DNA of 64,000 bases, from assembly GCA_030278955.1 (NCBI GenBank), contig JAOANR010000008.1, forward strand, positions 36,340,148 through 36,404,147, read 5' to 3'. Shown here piece after piece: positions 9,867 through 20,818 of the stretch. A program made the translations under genes and the position numbers. Source of the stretch: Hygrophila difformis. Lineage: Eukaryota; Streptophyta; Magnoliopsida; Lamiales; Acanthaceae. Position 1 is the first letter of the stretch; every line of letters begins with the position of its first letter. The notes beneath the pieces were generated by a model, which ran no database searches, was not told the origin of the DNA, and was given only the letters and a program-made list of their open reading frames with translations.

Positions 9867-10244
9867 ATGGCCGAACCGAACGCGAACATGACCAACCTGA
9901 TGATGAAACTGACCAATGCATACCTCGAGTCCCAACAACATGTCAATCACTTCAAAGCTCGAGTGGGGCATCTAGAGAGTAACGTGGACTATCTGAGAAA
10001 TCTTAGGGAAGCTGACCATCACGAAATAACCCAACTCAAGGCCCAAGTCGCCGAACTCCAAACACTAGTGGTTGCGCTCCAAAACAAGGATAACGAACTG
10101 ATGATGCAAATAGGACACTTAGCAGCTGAGCTACTGGGCCTAGAGGCCGACATCTTCCCTCCGAGCCCGAGCCCGGTGGGGACGCCCATTCCCATTGACA
10201 TATCCAGCGACGAGGACGATCCCATCGAGGATATACCTGCCTAG
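9867..10244 (+). CDS. Small coiled-coil ORF with acidic tail (extra Tekay ORF)
   Basis: 125 codons from an ATG at 9867, about 320 bp after the primer site. Residues about 5-95 form a heptad-rich, Leu/Asn/Gln-containing coiled coil. A proline-serine hinge follows (PPSPSPVGTP), then an acidic tail whose hydrophobic-Ser-Ser-Asp-Glu-Asp-Asp pattern looks like a SUMO-interaction motif. Near-identical versions occur in X2 (53411-53788) and, in the gag-pol-bearing Y, at 21464-21850. This shows a retained component of the family, not a chance frame. It has no zinc knuckle and is not gag. The role is unknown; a self-assembling accessory protein is possible. Confidence 0.75.
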   Translation: MAEPNANMTNLMMKLTNAYLESQQHVNHFKARVGHLESNVDYLRNLREADHHEITQLKAQVAELQTLVVALQNKDNELMMQIGHLAAELLGLEADIFPPSPSPVGTPIPIDISSDEDDPIEDIPA

Positions 10245-10421
10245 TCACCCTAGATTTAGGGATCCATACTGATGCACCATTGCTATTTCTATTTCAAACG
10301 CTTGTAACCCAAAAATTTATTTCTTGAGTAATAAAAATACAAGCCTATTTGAATTTATTCCATACATTTTATTTCATTCTTTAACTACCATGATCAAAGA
10401 AGGGAACATACAACCCTAGAC

Positions 10422-10454
<33 letters not shown>

Positions 10455-11019
10455 GAACAGATTACTGAACAAAAAAAAATAAAAATAAAAAATAAAATAA
10501 AAAAAAAATAAAATAAAATAAAATAATATAAATGAATAAATAAATGAATAAATAAATTTTACCTAAGTTCCAGCAACCTCTACAAACAGGCCCCAATAAA
10601 TTGATACCTATTAAAAGACTAATCTTCATTCAATAAAATTTTCCCCTTGCAAGCAGCTATTTATTTAACATATAAACTCTACCCCTTATATCTTATCACA
10701 CTAGTTTATCTAAGTTCCTTGAAGCGGTTTAGTCAAGCAACAGTGCAAGTATTGTTGGGCAACCCACACACATGTAGATACGATAGGAAGGTAACAGTAA
10801 ATCCAGGACATCTCAAACCATAAAATAGGCAGAACAATTGAACCATGTTTCTAAACAGCAGTAGACTACTAACACATGTCAAACACATAACTAAGCAATA
10901 CCACAACGAAAATATAAACCACAAATCCCAGACAACAGAAACGTTCTCATAAGGAGGAGCCTAAACAAAGTGCGTCTAAACGCAAAACCTAAGCGAAAAC
11001 ACGAAACCAAAGGGAGACA
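10245..11019. other. A-rich spacer of X1 and 3' flank of the antisense gene
   Basis: Contains about 30 consecutive A near 10422-10453 and AAAT-type repeats to 10560, then unremarkable sequence. AATAAA-like motifs occur, but no specific 3' end can be assigned to either transcript. The counterpart in X2 (53789-54616) is expanded to long AAT and AAAAAT repeats. Confidence 0.55.
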
Positions 11020-12354
11020 TCACTGATCGGGAGGCGGGAACTGTCGGCGCATGAAGTCATCCATCTGCCGCACATAGGCGTACATGTCGGACATGGTGGC
11101 CTGCTGCTGAGCCTGCCTCGTAGCAAACGAGTCCATGCGGGTCTGATAGAGGTCCAACCTAGCGTCGAGGGCGTCATAACGAGCCTGCCCAGCTGCAAAC
11201 CCGGCGTCCATACCGACCCGCATCTCCTGCATCATCTGCAGCATCTGAATCATCTCCTGCCCCTGAGGTGCCACGGCAGGAGGTGCCCCAGCAGGAGGTG
11301 GAACCACTGGAGGAGGGGGTGGCTGCTCCGGTGGTACAACGAGGATCAGGCCGCCGTCATCAGGATGCGGGCGAAGTACAGCACGGGGAGCCCCACGACG
11401 TAAGGCGCTACGCCGCTCAGCATAAGACGGAATACGGTAGCAACGGCCAGGTGCTAGGTCGTACGGATCTGTCTCCGGTGTAGTGCGAATCCCCTGTGCC
11501 GCGCACAACCCACAGATGAGGTGAACATGGGTAATCACCCTACTCCCTCGTCCTCTGCGCATGCCCCGCAAGTTGTCCTCGATGCAAGCCCCTACATTCA
11601 CCCTACCGTCCCGCGCAATGAAGCAAATGGTCTCGTAGACGTGGTCCAAGACAATGTGGCTCCGGGACATCGGCCGGACACGCCCGAACCATAGCTGAGC
11701 GAGCTCTCGCCAAGGAGAGTCCACCGACGTCAAACGAAGCTCGTGACTGTGCTCGAACGCAGGAGGCACTAGGGTGCATAAGGTGTTCCACGCAGGAGCA
11801 AGAACGCGCCCCTCAGGCTGGGGCCGGAACACGCCATCGTCGGGCAAGCCAAAATAGACGTTGATCGCCCGAGCACTGAAGTCGAGATAGCGACCACGGA
11901 CCCATACCCGGGATAGATCGTCACCCTCCCCGAGACCGCCGATGTTGGCAATAACCTCCATAGCCAAATAGCCGGAGGCGATGCCCTCGGGGTGACGTGC
12001 CAGACCAGTCCACTGTAAATACTCCAAGACCGCACTGACCCTGTCATCGCCCATATGAAGAGGATATATGCCTCTCTCAGGGACGTAAGACCTGTTTCGA
12101 CGAAGCTCGTCGAAATAAAAGTCCTGGGCAGCCCTCGTCCTAAACCGGAACCTGTCATGTCGGTGAGGACGCACCTCGTCCGGGAGGCCCCTGAGACGCG
12201 GGCCCCTCTGCGCCTCATCCTCCTCAGACTCGCTCTCGTCGAAATCCGGCATCGCCGGAGCAGCATGACTGGGGCCAGCCTCATCAGCAACCCGTCTCCT
12301 AGTCCTCGGAGGACACATGAGAGACGCCAAAACGACCCACAAAAAGAGCAACAT
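11020..12354 (-). CDS. Putative plant transposon protein, antisense gene of X1
   Basis: 444 codons on the strand opposite to X1. I start at ATG 12354, the first codon after a strong acceptor (TTTGGTAACTTGCAG); a later ATG at 12318 is possible. An acidic N-terminus (ESESEEDE) leads into a globular part of about 230 residues with YFGLPDDG, ELAQLWFGRVRP, INVG-like GRVNVGACIEDN and THVHLICGLCAAQG. These are the landmarks of the plant transposon-protein domain found as an antisense ORF in Tat/Ogre-type retrotransposons. A Pro-rich linker and a Met/Gln-rich coiled coil close the protein. X2 carries the same ORF full length with about eight amino-acid differences, so it has stayed open through transposition. 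The biochemical function is not known. Confidence 0.72.
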   Translation of the reverse strand: MLLFLWVVLASLMCPPRTRRRVADEAGPSHAAPAMPDFDESESEEDEAQRGPRLRGLPDEVRPHRHDRFRFRTRAAQDFYFDELRRNRSYVPERGIYPLHMGDDRVSAVLEYLQWTGLARHPEGIASGYLAMEVIANIGGLGEGDDLSRVWVRGRYLDFSARAINVYFGLPDDGVFRPQPEGRVLAPAWNTLCTLVPPAFEHSHELRLTSVDSPWRELAQLWFGRVRPMSRSHIVLDHVYETICFIARDGRVNVGACIEDNLRGMRRGRGSRVITHVHLICGLCAAQGIRTTPETDPYDLAPGRCYRIPSYAERRSALRRGAPRAVLRPHPDDGGLILVVPPEQPPPPPVVPPPAGAPPAVAPQGQEMIQMLQMMQEMRVGMDAGFAAGQARYDALDARLDLYQTRMDSFATRQAQQQATMSDMYAYVRQMDDFMRRQFPPPDQ

Positions 12355-12355
12355 C

Positions 12356-12977
12356 CTGCAAGTTACCAAACACCAATTATAAGGCTAAGTCCCACACAGA
12401 AGTCAAGCGAAAATACGAATAGGGCATTAATACATAATCCCAACGTGAATGTACCGTAAGAACAACAAATCCTACCGTTTACTAAGACCAACCAGGAGGT
12501 GACCTAGACAAAGAATATGCTAAAACTAGTGCCTAAACCCTATGTGGCATTTCGTCGAACACGTTATGTGCACAATAAACCAAAACCTAAGTTACTAACA
12601 ACACACGGAAATCGCCCACAGAACAAAACAATCATTCTAATAGCAATACGGCAAATCCTACAGCACTAAACAACGAGGGAACAAACCAATAATCACACCC
12701 CAACAGCAACCAAGCACCAGTAACTTCATAGCCTTTCTAAGGGTTCGAATTCAACAAGAATTTGCCAGAGACATAAACACATTATAACATAAACGTAGGC
12801 AAGGTAATAGGGGTAACAACAATTGCCACATACACTTGCTAAATTGCACAAATCAAGCCTAAAAATCACAAACCCCCAATTTTTGTACACAAACCCTAAT
12901 TTCCTAAATCTCTACACAAATCAAGTCATCCAAAACATAAAAGTTGAAATTAGTAAGTAGGTTTAGTAGACTCGTAC
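12356..12977 (-). other. Predicted intron in the 5' UTR of the antisense gene
   Basis: On the minus strand the GC-rich leader ends CATCTAG, then GTACGAG (donor at 12977). The intron is AT-rich, 622 bp long, and ends in TTGGTAACTTGCAG at 12356, two bases before the ATG. X2 has an intron of identical length (55953-56574) with both splice sites preserved. This is a prediction from sequence only. Confidence 0.6.
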
Positions 12978-13430
12978 CTAGATGAGTGGAATTGAAGTCG
13001 AAATCGAGCAAACGAGAAGGTAACTCGCCGGATTTAGAGAGAATTGGGGGGTGTGTTCTCGGATGAGAAATGGGGGAAGTGGCTCGCGCGGAGCGCGAGC
13101 CCTATTTTTTTCGAACAGGGGTTGCCGCGCGCTCCCCGCGCGCCAACGCGCGTCCACCGCGCGGGACCCGGGTGGAGTTTTATCTCTCCTGTTCTGCTCA
13201 ATCTCTTTCGCTATACGCTCCTCGCTGAACCCGGGCATACATTGACAGGGAAATACGTCGACAGGGAGCATCGCCTGGCATTATTCCGGGCAAGGACGGC
13301 GGAATTGCCTCACGCCCTCCTTTCGCATGACTACAGGAAACCCCCGGGACGTAAATACCTAGGGACCCTAAGAAACTCCGTAGGGAAATGAGAACGGCAT
13401 GTTAACTAACGACCCCACCACCGTTTACTC
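12978..13430 (-). promoter_or_regulatory. GC-rich leader and likely promoter of the antisense gene
   Basis: Upstream of the predicted donor lies GC-rich sequence (13080-13170, many CGCG) suited to a 5' UTR, then 13171-13430 with no clear TATA box. The minus frame through 12978-13271 is not needed as a gene. The promoter position is inference. Confidence 0.35.
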
Positions 13431-13720
13431 GTGACCACAATGTGTTCCACGACCCCCAACTAAAGAAGTATGTGCCCGACACGTCGCATGTACTCCAACC
13501 GGACGTAATCGAATTGGATGATGACTTGACCTATGAAGAAACCCCGGTGCAAATACTCGACTACAAGGAAAGGGTGACAAGGAATAAAACTGTAAAGATG
13601 GTCAAGGTCCTGTGGTCCAACCACGAGACGGAGACGGCAACCTGGGAATTGGAAGCCGACATGAGGCAACGTTACCCTACCCTCTTCCAAAACGACCCGA
13701 CCACAGTTATGGGGACATAA
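13431..13720 (+). pseudogene. Chromodomain end of Tekay pol kept in X1
   Basis: An open stretch with no ATG start, beginning at the end of the integrase GPY/F region (FHDPQLKKYV) and running through the chromodomain ([19 protein letters not shown], then WELEADM) to the stop after MGT. It corresponds to about the last 95 residues of Y pol. It is probably retained because it adjoins the polypurine tract and does not show translation. In X2 the same part carries at least two single-base indels, so the peptide is not required. Confidence 0.75.
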
Positions 13721-13730
13721 CTGTATTCTT

Positions 13731-13743
13731 AAGGGGGGGAGGA
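13731..13743 (+). other. X1 polypurine tract
   Basis: AAGGGGGGGAGGA directly precedes the TG of the 3' LTR at 13744. It is the plus-strand primer site of reverse transcription. Confidence 0.88.
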
Positions 13744-16098
13744 TGTAACACCCGAGGAAAAACAAATTCAAATTGTTTTGAACTACGTCATGACTTGATC
13801 CCTTCACAGGGTACGTAGGCAGCTTAGAACTAATTTCTAAGTTCAGTCACGAAATAAATCACAAAATACATCACGAATTAGACCACAAGGACGATAGGAG
13901 ATGTTGGAACCAATTTAGACTAGGCTAAGTAGGTCCCGGAAATGTTGCGAGCGATAATCCGGACTCGTAACAAGATTAAGGAGAAGATTCCGCAACGAAA
14001 ACGCCCCAGGGAATCGAGCTAACACGTAGAAAACCGATAGGGGAAAGCGAGGGAAGACCCGACGGAACACGCGGACCGCCGAACCGGCCGGTCCGGCCGG
14101 CCCGCGCTGCCCGCGCGCCGCCGCGCGGCCACCGCGCGGCCAAGGGCGTCGCGCCCCCAGGGAAGGTCACGCGTGCTCCGCGCGCACAAAGGCCTATGTG
14201 CGCGCCACCAGCGCGCCAGAGGTGCAGGAGGTGTAAACTTTCCTTCCATGGCGATTTTCTTGCCAAAAATCCGACCTCCATCAATGGCAAGTCGATCACA
14301 ACAATGGGGAAGGGCATAAGATCAGATTTTGGGCGCCCCTCCCCCTCACTCTCAGAAAACCTAACCCTAAACACCTCCAAAACTCCTCTCCAAGTCGAAA
14401 CCTCTCCGAACTCACTTTCCGGCAAGAATTCCGGCGACGGCAAGGCGAAAGGAACCAAGCCCTGCCCTCTAGACTCTTGGTAAGATATTGTACAAAGTTT
14501 CAATTCGTCCATAAGTCTCAGAAACTCGAATTCTAACACTATTTCCTTACTACGATCCTCCGTCGGAAAACGAACAAAAAGCGATCGGAGAAGTTGGCCG
14601 TTCGTCGTGACCCTAGGACGTCCGGAAACCCAATCCAGCGACCCTACCATCATTCTAAGTAAGTTAAAACCTTACTCATAAATTTTCGTGGTTGTTTGTT
14701 GTTTAAATCTCGAGATATAGGCTTGTAACAAAAATCGGTTTTCAAAAACCCTATTTTCGTCCAATTTTAAAGACTCGCCAAAAACTCGACCTTCGGGAAT
14801 TCAAACCGAAAACTTTTTAACATAGAAGTTGTACCTAACACCTTTATCTATCTTGTGTCCAAATTTCAGCCATTGACATTAAGTTTTGCTATCCCAATTT
14901 TCGCCATGAACTTTCTGTATGGAACCGAACCGTTTAAATCTGTGACAGATTCCTTCATTCAACTTGATGCATGTTTTTCACCCATTTTTCGAATGATTTA
15001 ACTTTGAATTTCTAAACAAAAGTTGTAGATAATTGTGTCTAGATTATGCCTACAAAATTTCACGAATTTTGGTGTTCATTTGATATGTCAAACGGCCAAG
15101 TTTTTCGAACTGTTTGAATTCGTTTTAAGGGCCATGAGTATGCAGTGAGTTGCACTCGATTTTTGAGTACCAAGAATTCATTATTTCCAAAAACTTAAAA
15201 CATGGAAGTTGTTCCTTAACGTGTCGTGTAGTTACTGTAAAAATTTCACATCGATTGGTTTTGAAATGAATTTTTAATCGGCGTTATACGAACCTGTGAC
15301 GAAAACAGTTTTTATGACGTAAATTATTCTTTGCAATAAACTCAAATTTCAACTCACTTCGGAACCTTATTTCCAAAAATTTAAAACATGAAAGTTGTTC
15401 GTGTGTGTGTTTTTGAGTTACTGGCCAAGTTTCAGAATTTTTGGAGGAAAAACGAATTTTAAATTAAGAAAGGCGTGAACTGCCTCGAATAGGATTTTTC
15501 GAACTTGAGAAAACTCGAACTATGAAAACGCGATATCGATCCTTTGATAACTTTGAAATACGAACTTTCGAAAAATCCCGTTCACTAGGCTGAGCCGATC
15601 TTCATACTATCATTATCTTTGAGACTGCCTCGTTAGTGGTCTCCTTACTATCTGAGATTGCCTCGTTAGTGATCTCGCGCGCTGTATTTGTGGATCGCCT
15701 CGTTAGTGGTCCTACTATCTTTGTGGATCGCCTCGTTAGTGGTCCTACTATCTTTGAGACTGCCTCGTTAGTGGTCTCCCATTGTTTGGACTGCCTCGTT
15801 AGTGGTCCTATGTTGAGATTGCCTCGTTAGTGATCTCCCGGTATGGTGTCCTCTTCTTAGTTTACGGGATGAAAAGTAAAAGACTCGTGTGAGTGTTTCA
15901 TTATGCTTAAATCGTGTTTATCCTGTCTTTAATTATGTATTTAAAATTTATGCATCTTAAATTATGCTTTAAATTTCGCTTTTTAAATTAAGTTCTTTAA
16001 TCATGATCTTCCGCTGCTAATAAATCATGTATTTTTAAATTCTCGTACGGTAAGCGAAATCTTTAGTTTAAACACTTGTAACCCCTTTTATTTGTTAG
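13744..16098 (+). repeat. X1 3' LTR, truncated by a deletion
   Basis: Matches 6796-9132 with few substitutions and carries a 21-bp GC-rich unit near 14120 that the 5' LTR lacks. At AGTTA (16097-16101) it jumps into the end of Y pol. The last 399 bp, with the palindromic TATA motif, are missing. The hairpin array is intact at 15621-15837. Confidence 0.88.
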
Positions 16099-19000
16099 TT
16101 ATGTCCCCATAACTGTTGCTGCACTGTCTTGGAATAGGGTTGGGTAACGCTCCCTCATGTCTGCTTCCAGCTCCCACGTTGCCGTCTCGGCTTCGTGGTT
16201 AGACCAAAGAACCTTAACCATCCTCACGGTCTTATTCCTTGTTACCCTCTCCTTCTTGTCGAGTATTCGCACCGGAATTTCTTCATAGCTTAAGTCATTG
16301 TCCAGCTCAATTTCCTCCGGTTGGAGTACGTGGGTCGGATCATGGACGTATTTCTTCAGTTGCGAGACGTGGAACACGTCGTGGACACGAGCAAATTGTG
16401 GCGGTAATGCCAATCGGTATGCGAGATTCCCCACTCTTTCTAGGATCTCGTAGGGTCCTATGTACCGTGGGCTTAATTTTCCCCGCTTGCCAAAGCGCAT
16501 CACACCCTTCATCGGTGATACCTTTAACATGACCTTATCGCCTATTTGGAATTCCAAATCTTGCCGTCTCACGTCGGCATAGCTCTTTTGCCGGTCTTGC
16601 GCGGCTCTCATCTTCCCTTGGATTATTTTGACTTGTTGAGCCATATCCTCAACAAGTTGCGGTCCAATTACCATAGTCCTCTCGCCCTCTTCCCAGCTCA
16701 ATGGGCTTCGGCATTTGCGTCCATACAGTGCCTCGAAAGGTGCCATGCCGATGCTAGCATGGTAGCTGTTGTTGTAGGAAAATTCGATCAAGGGTAAGTG
16801 ATTTTCCCAACTTCCCTTAAACTCTAATACGCATGCCCTCAGCATGTCTTCCAAAGTTTGGATCGTCCTTTCCGTTTGTCCATCCGTCATGGGATGGAAC
16901 GCGGTACTCATCTTTATCTTCGTACCGAGGGCTTCTTGTAGTTTTGTCCAAAAATGTGAGACGAATCTACTGTCTCTGTCCGAGATGATGTCGTGTGGTA
17001 CTCCATGTCGTCGTACCACGTTGTCGACATATGCCCTTGCCAATTGGTCCATGGACCAGGTATCCTTCATGGGGATAAATATGGCAGCTTTTGTCAACCT
17101 ATCCACGATCACCCAGATTTTATTCATCCCCTTCGGTGAACGTGGTAACCCCGAAACGAAGTCCATTGAAATGCTATCCCATTTCCAACTTGGGATTTCC
17201 AATGGCTGCATTAATCCTAAGGGTTTCTGCCGTACGGCCTTGACCTTCTGGCAGGTAAGGCATCTCGCCACAAACTCGGCTATTTCTCTCTTCATGTTCG
17301 GCCACCAATAGTTCTTCTTTATGTCCTTGTATAGCTTCTCGCCTCCGGGGTGGACCGAATATGGGGTATTATGGCCTTCCTCCATTACTCTTAGCTTCAG
17401 GTCCTCGCATTTTCGTGGTATGCACCACCTTCCTTTGAAGCGGATGCTTCCGTCCTCATGGATTTTAAAATCCATTGCCTTTCCTTCAGCAATGCTCTTC
17501 CTAATTTCCTCCAACTTTTCATCACCCTGTTGTGCTAGTCGTATCTCATCAAGTATGGTAGATCCTACTACCATCGTGTTGACGACCTCACTTACTTCGC
17601 CGGAGTGTACCAACTCCAGACTTAATTTCGCCAAGTCTCTGTACAACTCGGCCGGTACCACGAGTGAGTTCACCACGTGTTGAGTCTTTCGACTCAAGGC
17701 ATCGGCCACGACGTTGGCCCTTCCTTCGTGGTACGCGATTTCCAGGTCGTAATCCTTAATCAGTTCCAACCACCTTCTTTGCCTCAAATTCAGCTCTTTT
17801 TGCGTGAATATATACTTGAGGCTCTTATGGTCGGTGAACATCCGACACTTTCGCCCATAGAGGTAATGCCTCCATATCTTTAGAGCGAACACGACTGCGG
17901 CTAGCTCCAAGTCGTGCGTCGGGTAGTTCTCTTCGTGTGGCTTTAGTTGACGTGATGCATATGCTATAACCCTTTGATCTTGCATTAGCACGCATCCCAA
18001 TCCTTCCTTCGAGGCGTCGCTGTACACCTCGAAGTCTCCATCTTCCGATGGTAATGTCAACACCGGTGCTGTAGTAAGCCGTTTCTTCAATTCTTGGAAT
18101 GCGGAATCACACTCACTGGTCCAGTCGTATTTCACCCCTTTCTTTAACAGCTGCGTCAATGGGCGAGCGATCCTTGAGAAATCCTTTACAAACCTCCGGT
18201 AGTACCCTGCCAATCCGAGAAAACTTCTTATCTCGGTTGGATTCTTCGGTGGCACCCATTCGGTCACTGCCGAAATCTTTGCTGGGTCTACTGCCACTCC
18301 ATTGGCGGATACGATGTGTCCCAGAAATGCCACTTCTTTTAGCCAGAAGTCGCATTTGGACAGCTTTCCATACAGCAGATTGGCTCGTAAGATCCCTAAC
18401 ACTTTGTGTAAGTGTTCGGAATGCTCTTCTTCGCTTTTCGAGTAGATCAGGATGTCATCTATGAACACCACCACACATTGATCTAATAGTTCTCGAAACA
18501 CGTTATTCATGAGATTCATGAACATCGCTGGGGCGTTCGTCAGCCCGAATGACAGCACCGTGAATTCGTAATGCCCGTAGCGAGTTCTGAATGCCGTCTT
18601 TGGGATATCTTTTTCGGCGATCCTTAACTGGTGATATCCGGATCGTAGGTCGATCTTTGAAAATACTGAGGCTCCCTTCAGTTGGTCGAACAAATCCTCG
18701 ATTCTTGGCAACGGGTACTTGTTCTTGACCGTGACTTGGTTAAGTCCTCTATAATCGATGCATAGTCGTAGACCTCCATCTTTCTTCTTCACGAATAAGA
18801 CCGGGGCTCCCCATGGGGACGTGCTCGGCCTTATGTAGCCCTTTTCTAGCAACTCCTCGAGTTGTTCTTTTAGTTCCTTCATTTCCAGCGGCGCCATGCG
18901 GTAAGGAGCCTTCGAGACAGGCTCCGTTCCCGGAATAAGATCTATAGTGAATTCCAGATCTCTCTCAGGCGGCATGCCGGGAACGTCTTCCGGGAATACA

Positions 19001-19914
19001 TCTGGGTATTCTCTCACCACCGGAATATTATCCACCTTGACCTCTTCGGCCTCAAGGTTATGAATGTAGCAAGCATATAACGCGTAACCCTTACGCATTA
19101 AGCTAAATAGCTTCATGGCATTAACTATCTTGGTAGACTTCTTAGGGGGTTGGGAGTAAAAGATGACTCTCCTTCCCCGACTCTTTGACAACGTGATCTT
19201 TTGTTTTTGGCAATCGATCACGGCTTTATATTGGGTTAGCCAATCCATTCCTAGTATGACGTCAAAATCCTGTAGTTCGAATTCTACTAAGTTCGCGAGA
19301 AACTCTACGTTCTTTATAACTATCGGAATTCCGTTATATCGCTTAGAGCATGATACTACCTCTCCCGATGGAAGTTGAATCCCTAAGTTAATCAGTTCGC
19401 ACTTAGGTAGATCTAGTTCAGGTAAGACTCTAGATGATATTATCGAACAACTAGCTCCTGAGTCAAACAGAACTCTAAGGGGTGTACTCAAGACATGGAA
19501 CGTACCTCCCATTACGTCCCCTTGCATAGGCACATCTGCCTCATTGATGACATTCAATCGCCCCATTGGACGTCCCGGGTTGCCTTGCTGATCCCGGTTC
19601 AGGTTCTGATTCTGTTGCTGATTTGGATTCTGTGGGGGACGTTGATTCTGATTGAGATTCTGGTTCTGAGGGGGTCTATACCCCTGGTTGTTTCCATTCC
19701 GTCCATCCTGGTTGCGAGGCTGAGTTGGCCCCGTGCCTAAATCCTCTCTCTTGGTGATGTTTTCCAGTCGGGTGCGGCACTCATTCGCCATGTGGCCGTT
19801 GCGACCACACCTGTAGCAGGCGCCCTGTTGGGGGCACCCTCTGGCCAAATGAGGCCTGCCGCATCTCGGGCAAGGTGGTACCGGGTTACCCCGGAAAAAG
19901 GGTTCTATCGTCAT
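16099..19914 (-). CDS. pol: Y pol polyprotein (PR-RT-RH-IN-chromodomain), open
   Basis: 1,271 codons without a stop. Order: CCHC knuckle ([14 protein letters not shown], 33-46), Asn/Gln-rich linker, aspartic protease (DSGASC, 151-156), reverse transcriptase with FIDD at 484-487, RNase H with D633, E670, D695 and D738, integrase zinc finger H848/H855/C885/C888, core D918, D979 and E1015, GPY/F (YIGPY near 1151) and a C-terminal chromodomain (about 1215-1262). The RT reads [11 protein letters not shown] where [11 protein letters not shown] is usual. The stop codon sits exactly on the deletion junction with X1. The zinc knuckle is in this frame rather than in gag, one base out of frame with it. 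Tekay lineage by domain layout. All catalytic residues are present, but the copy lacks its 3' end. Confidence 0.9.
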   Translation of the reverse strand: MTIEPFFRGNPVPPCPRCGRPHLARGCPQQGACYRCGRNGHMANECRTRLENITKREDLGTGPTQPRNQDGRNGNNQGYRPPQNQNLNQNQRPPQNPNQQQNQNLNRDQQGNPGRPMGRLNVINEADVPMQGDVMGGTFHVLSTPLRVLFDSGASCSIISSRVLPELDLPKCELINLGIQLPSGEVVSCSKRYNGIPIVIKNVEFLANLVEFELQDFDVILGMDWLTQYKAVIDCQKQKITLSKSRGRRVIFYSQPPKKSTKIVNAMKLFSLMRKGYALYACYIHNLEAEEVKVDNIPVVREYPDVFPEDVPGMPPERDLEFTIDLIPGTEPVSKAPYRMAPLEMKELKEQLEELLEKGYIRPSTSPWGAPVLFVKKKDGGLRLCIDYRGLNQVTVKNKYPLPRIEDLFDQLKGASVFSKIDLRSGYHQLRIAEKDIPKTAFRTRYGHYEFTVLSFGLTNAPAMFMNLMNNVFRELLDQCVVVFIDDILIYSKSEEEHSEHLHKVLGILRANLLYGKLSKCDFWLKEVAFLGHIVSANGVAVDPAKISAVTEWVPPKNPTEIRSFLGLAGYYRRFVKDFSRIARPLTQLLKKGVKYDWTSECDSAFQELKKRLTTAPVLTLPSEDGDFEVYSDASKEGLGCVLMQDQRVIAYASRQLKPHEENYPTHDLELAAVVFALKIWRHYLYGRKCRMFTDHKSLKYIFTQKELNLRQRRWLELIKDYDLEIAYHEGRANVVADALSRKTQHVVNSLVVPAELYRDLAKLSLELVHSGEVSEVVNTMVVGSTILDEIRLAQQGDEKLEEIRKSIAEGKAMDFKIHEDGSIRFKGRWCIPRKCEDLKLRVMEEGHNTPYSVHPGGEKLYKDIKKNYWWPNMKREIAEFVARCLTCQKVKAVRQKPLGLMQPLEIPSWKWDSISMDFVSGLPRSPKGMNKIWVIVDRLTKAAIFIPMKDTWSMDQLARAYVDNVVRRHGVPHDIISDRDSRFVSHFWTKLQEALGTKIKMSTAFHPMTDGQTERTIQTLEDMLRACVLEFKGSWENHLPLIEFSYNNSYHASIGMAPFEALYGRKCRSPLSWEEGERTMVIGPQLVEDMAQQVKIIQGKMRAAQDRQKSYADVRRQDLEFQIGDKVMLKVSPMKGVMRFGKRGKLSPRYIGPYEILERVGNLAYRLALPPQFARVHDVFHVSQLKKYVHDPTHVLQPEEIELDNDLSYEEIPVRILDKKERVTRNKTVRMVKVLWSNHEAETATWELEADMRERYPTLFQDSAATVMGT

Positions 19915-20818
19915 ATCCTCTGTTGTTGTTTTGAGGGGGTCTGTTCAGATCTCCCCGAAAGTTGTTCCCTACAGCATTGTTTCCGGAACGGTTGTCTCTA
20001 CCCCTCTTATCCTGACCCTGAGATCCTCGGCTGGGTTCTCCACTCACTTTCCTTTTTAGTTGTTGCACCCTTGCAACAGCTACCGCACGATCATACACCG
20101 ATTGCAGGTCTGGGTATGGGACGCCAGTGATCACCTCTCGTATAGCCAAGTTTAGCCCCATTTCAAATTTCTGTGCCTTCTCCACATCTGTCGGCACGAG
20201 TCTCGGTGCGAAACGCACCAACTCCTTGAAACGGGTGTAATATTCTTGGACTGTTTGCCCTCCTTGCTTCAGGGATAAGAATTCCTCGTACATGGCGGAC
20301 TTTGTGCTCATGGGATAAAAGCGATCCCTGATCAGATTCATGAATTCTTCCCAAGAATAGGGTTCTTCGTCCTCAGCTAGCTTATCTTGCATGGCACGCC
20401 ACCAGTCATCCGCCTCCCCTCCGAGATAGTACGATGCCACAGGCACCTTCTCGCCAATTGGGCACTTCACCGCGTTTAGTAGCTTGTCGAATGTTCGGAT
20501 CCATTCTTCAAGTTTGGCCGGGTCCTCTTCTCCGGCGTAGTTCGGCGGACGATATGAGTTCACCATAGCTAGGTAGTTAATGCGGGCCTCGGGTGGAGGT
20601 ACCGCAGCGGCCTGGCCTTGGTTCACATGCGCGTTCCCTATCGCGATGAGAACCTCTTCTAGAGTCCGTAGGCGCGCGTCCATGTTGTTTGGCATGGGGT
20701 TTGCCGGCTCCTCTTGAGCGTGTACCCCTTCGCCGGGTATGGGCATATCTGGTTGCATAGGGGTTTCGTTGGTGTTTGGAGTAGTGGGCTGAGCGCGTGC
20801 TCTTCCTCTCGGTGCCAT
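19886..20818 (-). CDS. gag: Y gag capsid protein
   Basis: 310 codons from ATG 20818. Residues about 140-215 form the retrotransposon gag/capsid region ([47 protein letters not shown]). The C-terminus is basic and Arg/Asn/Gly-rich. The frame ends 28 bases after pol begins. The overlap contains five A on the plus strand (19895-19899), and pol is in the +1 frame. In related chromoviruses gag and pol are usually one frame, so this is either a one-base disruption or a frameshift site. Confidence 0.85.
   Translation of the reverse strand: MAPRGRARAQPTTPNTNETPMQPDMPIPGEGVHAQEEPANPMPNNMDARLRTLEEVLIAIGNAHVNQGQAAAVPPPEARINYLAMVNSYRPPNYAGEEDPAKLEEWIRTFDKLLNAVKCPIGEKVPVASYYLGGEADDWWRAMQDKLAEDEEPYSWEEFMNLIRDRFYPMSTKSAMYEEFLSLKQGGQTVQEYYTRFKELVRFAPRLVPTDVEKAQKFEMGLNLAIREVITGVPYPDLQSVYDRAVAVARVQQLKRKVSGEPSRGSQGQDKRGRDNRSGNNAVGNNFRGDLNRPPQNNNRGYDDRTLFPG

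Larger units (their letters stand above)
6796..16100 (+). mobile_element. X1: non-autonomous Tekay-related element with antisense gene
   Basis: The order on the plus strand is: full 5' LTR (6796-9531), Met primer site, small coiled-coil ORF, A-rich spacer, antisense gene, GC-rich leader, chromodomain remnant, polypurine tract, and a 3' LTR cut short at about 16098. X2 (50310-60096) is a complete sister copy. LTR ends, primer site, the small ORF and the chromodomain-PPT tail are shared with Y, but gag, protease, reverse transcriptase and integrase core are absent. It would depend on Y-like proteins. It inserted into the 3' LTR of Y, its probable helper family. Confidence 0.85.

Noticed and set aside
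12978..13271. 97-codon minus frame upstream of the antisense gene
   Set aside because: It crosses the predicted 5' UTR and stops at the intron; the GC-rich composition explains the open frame.
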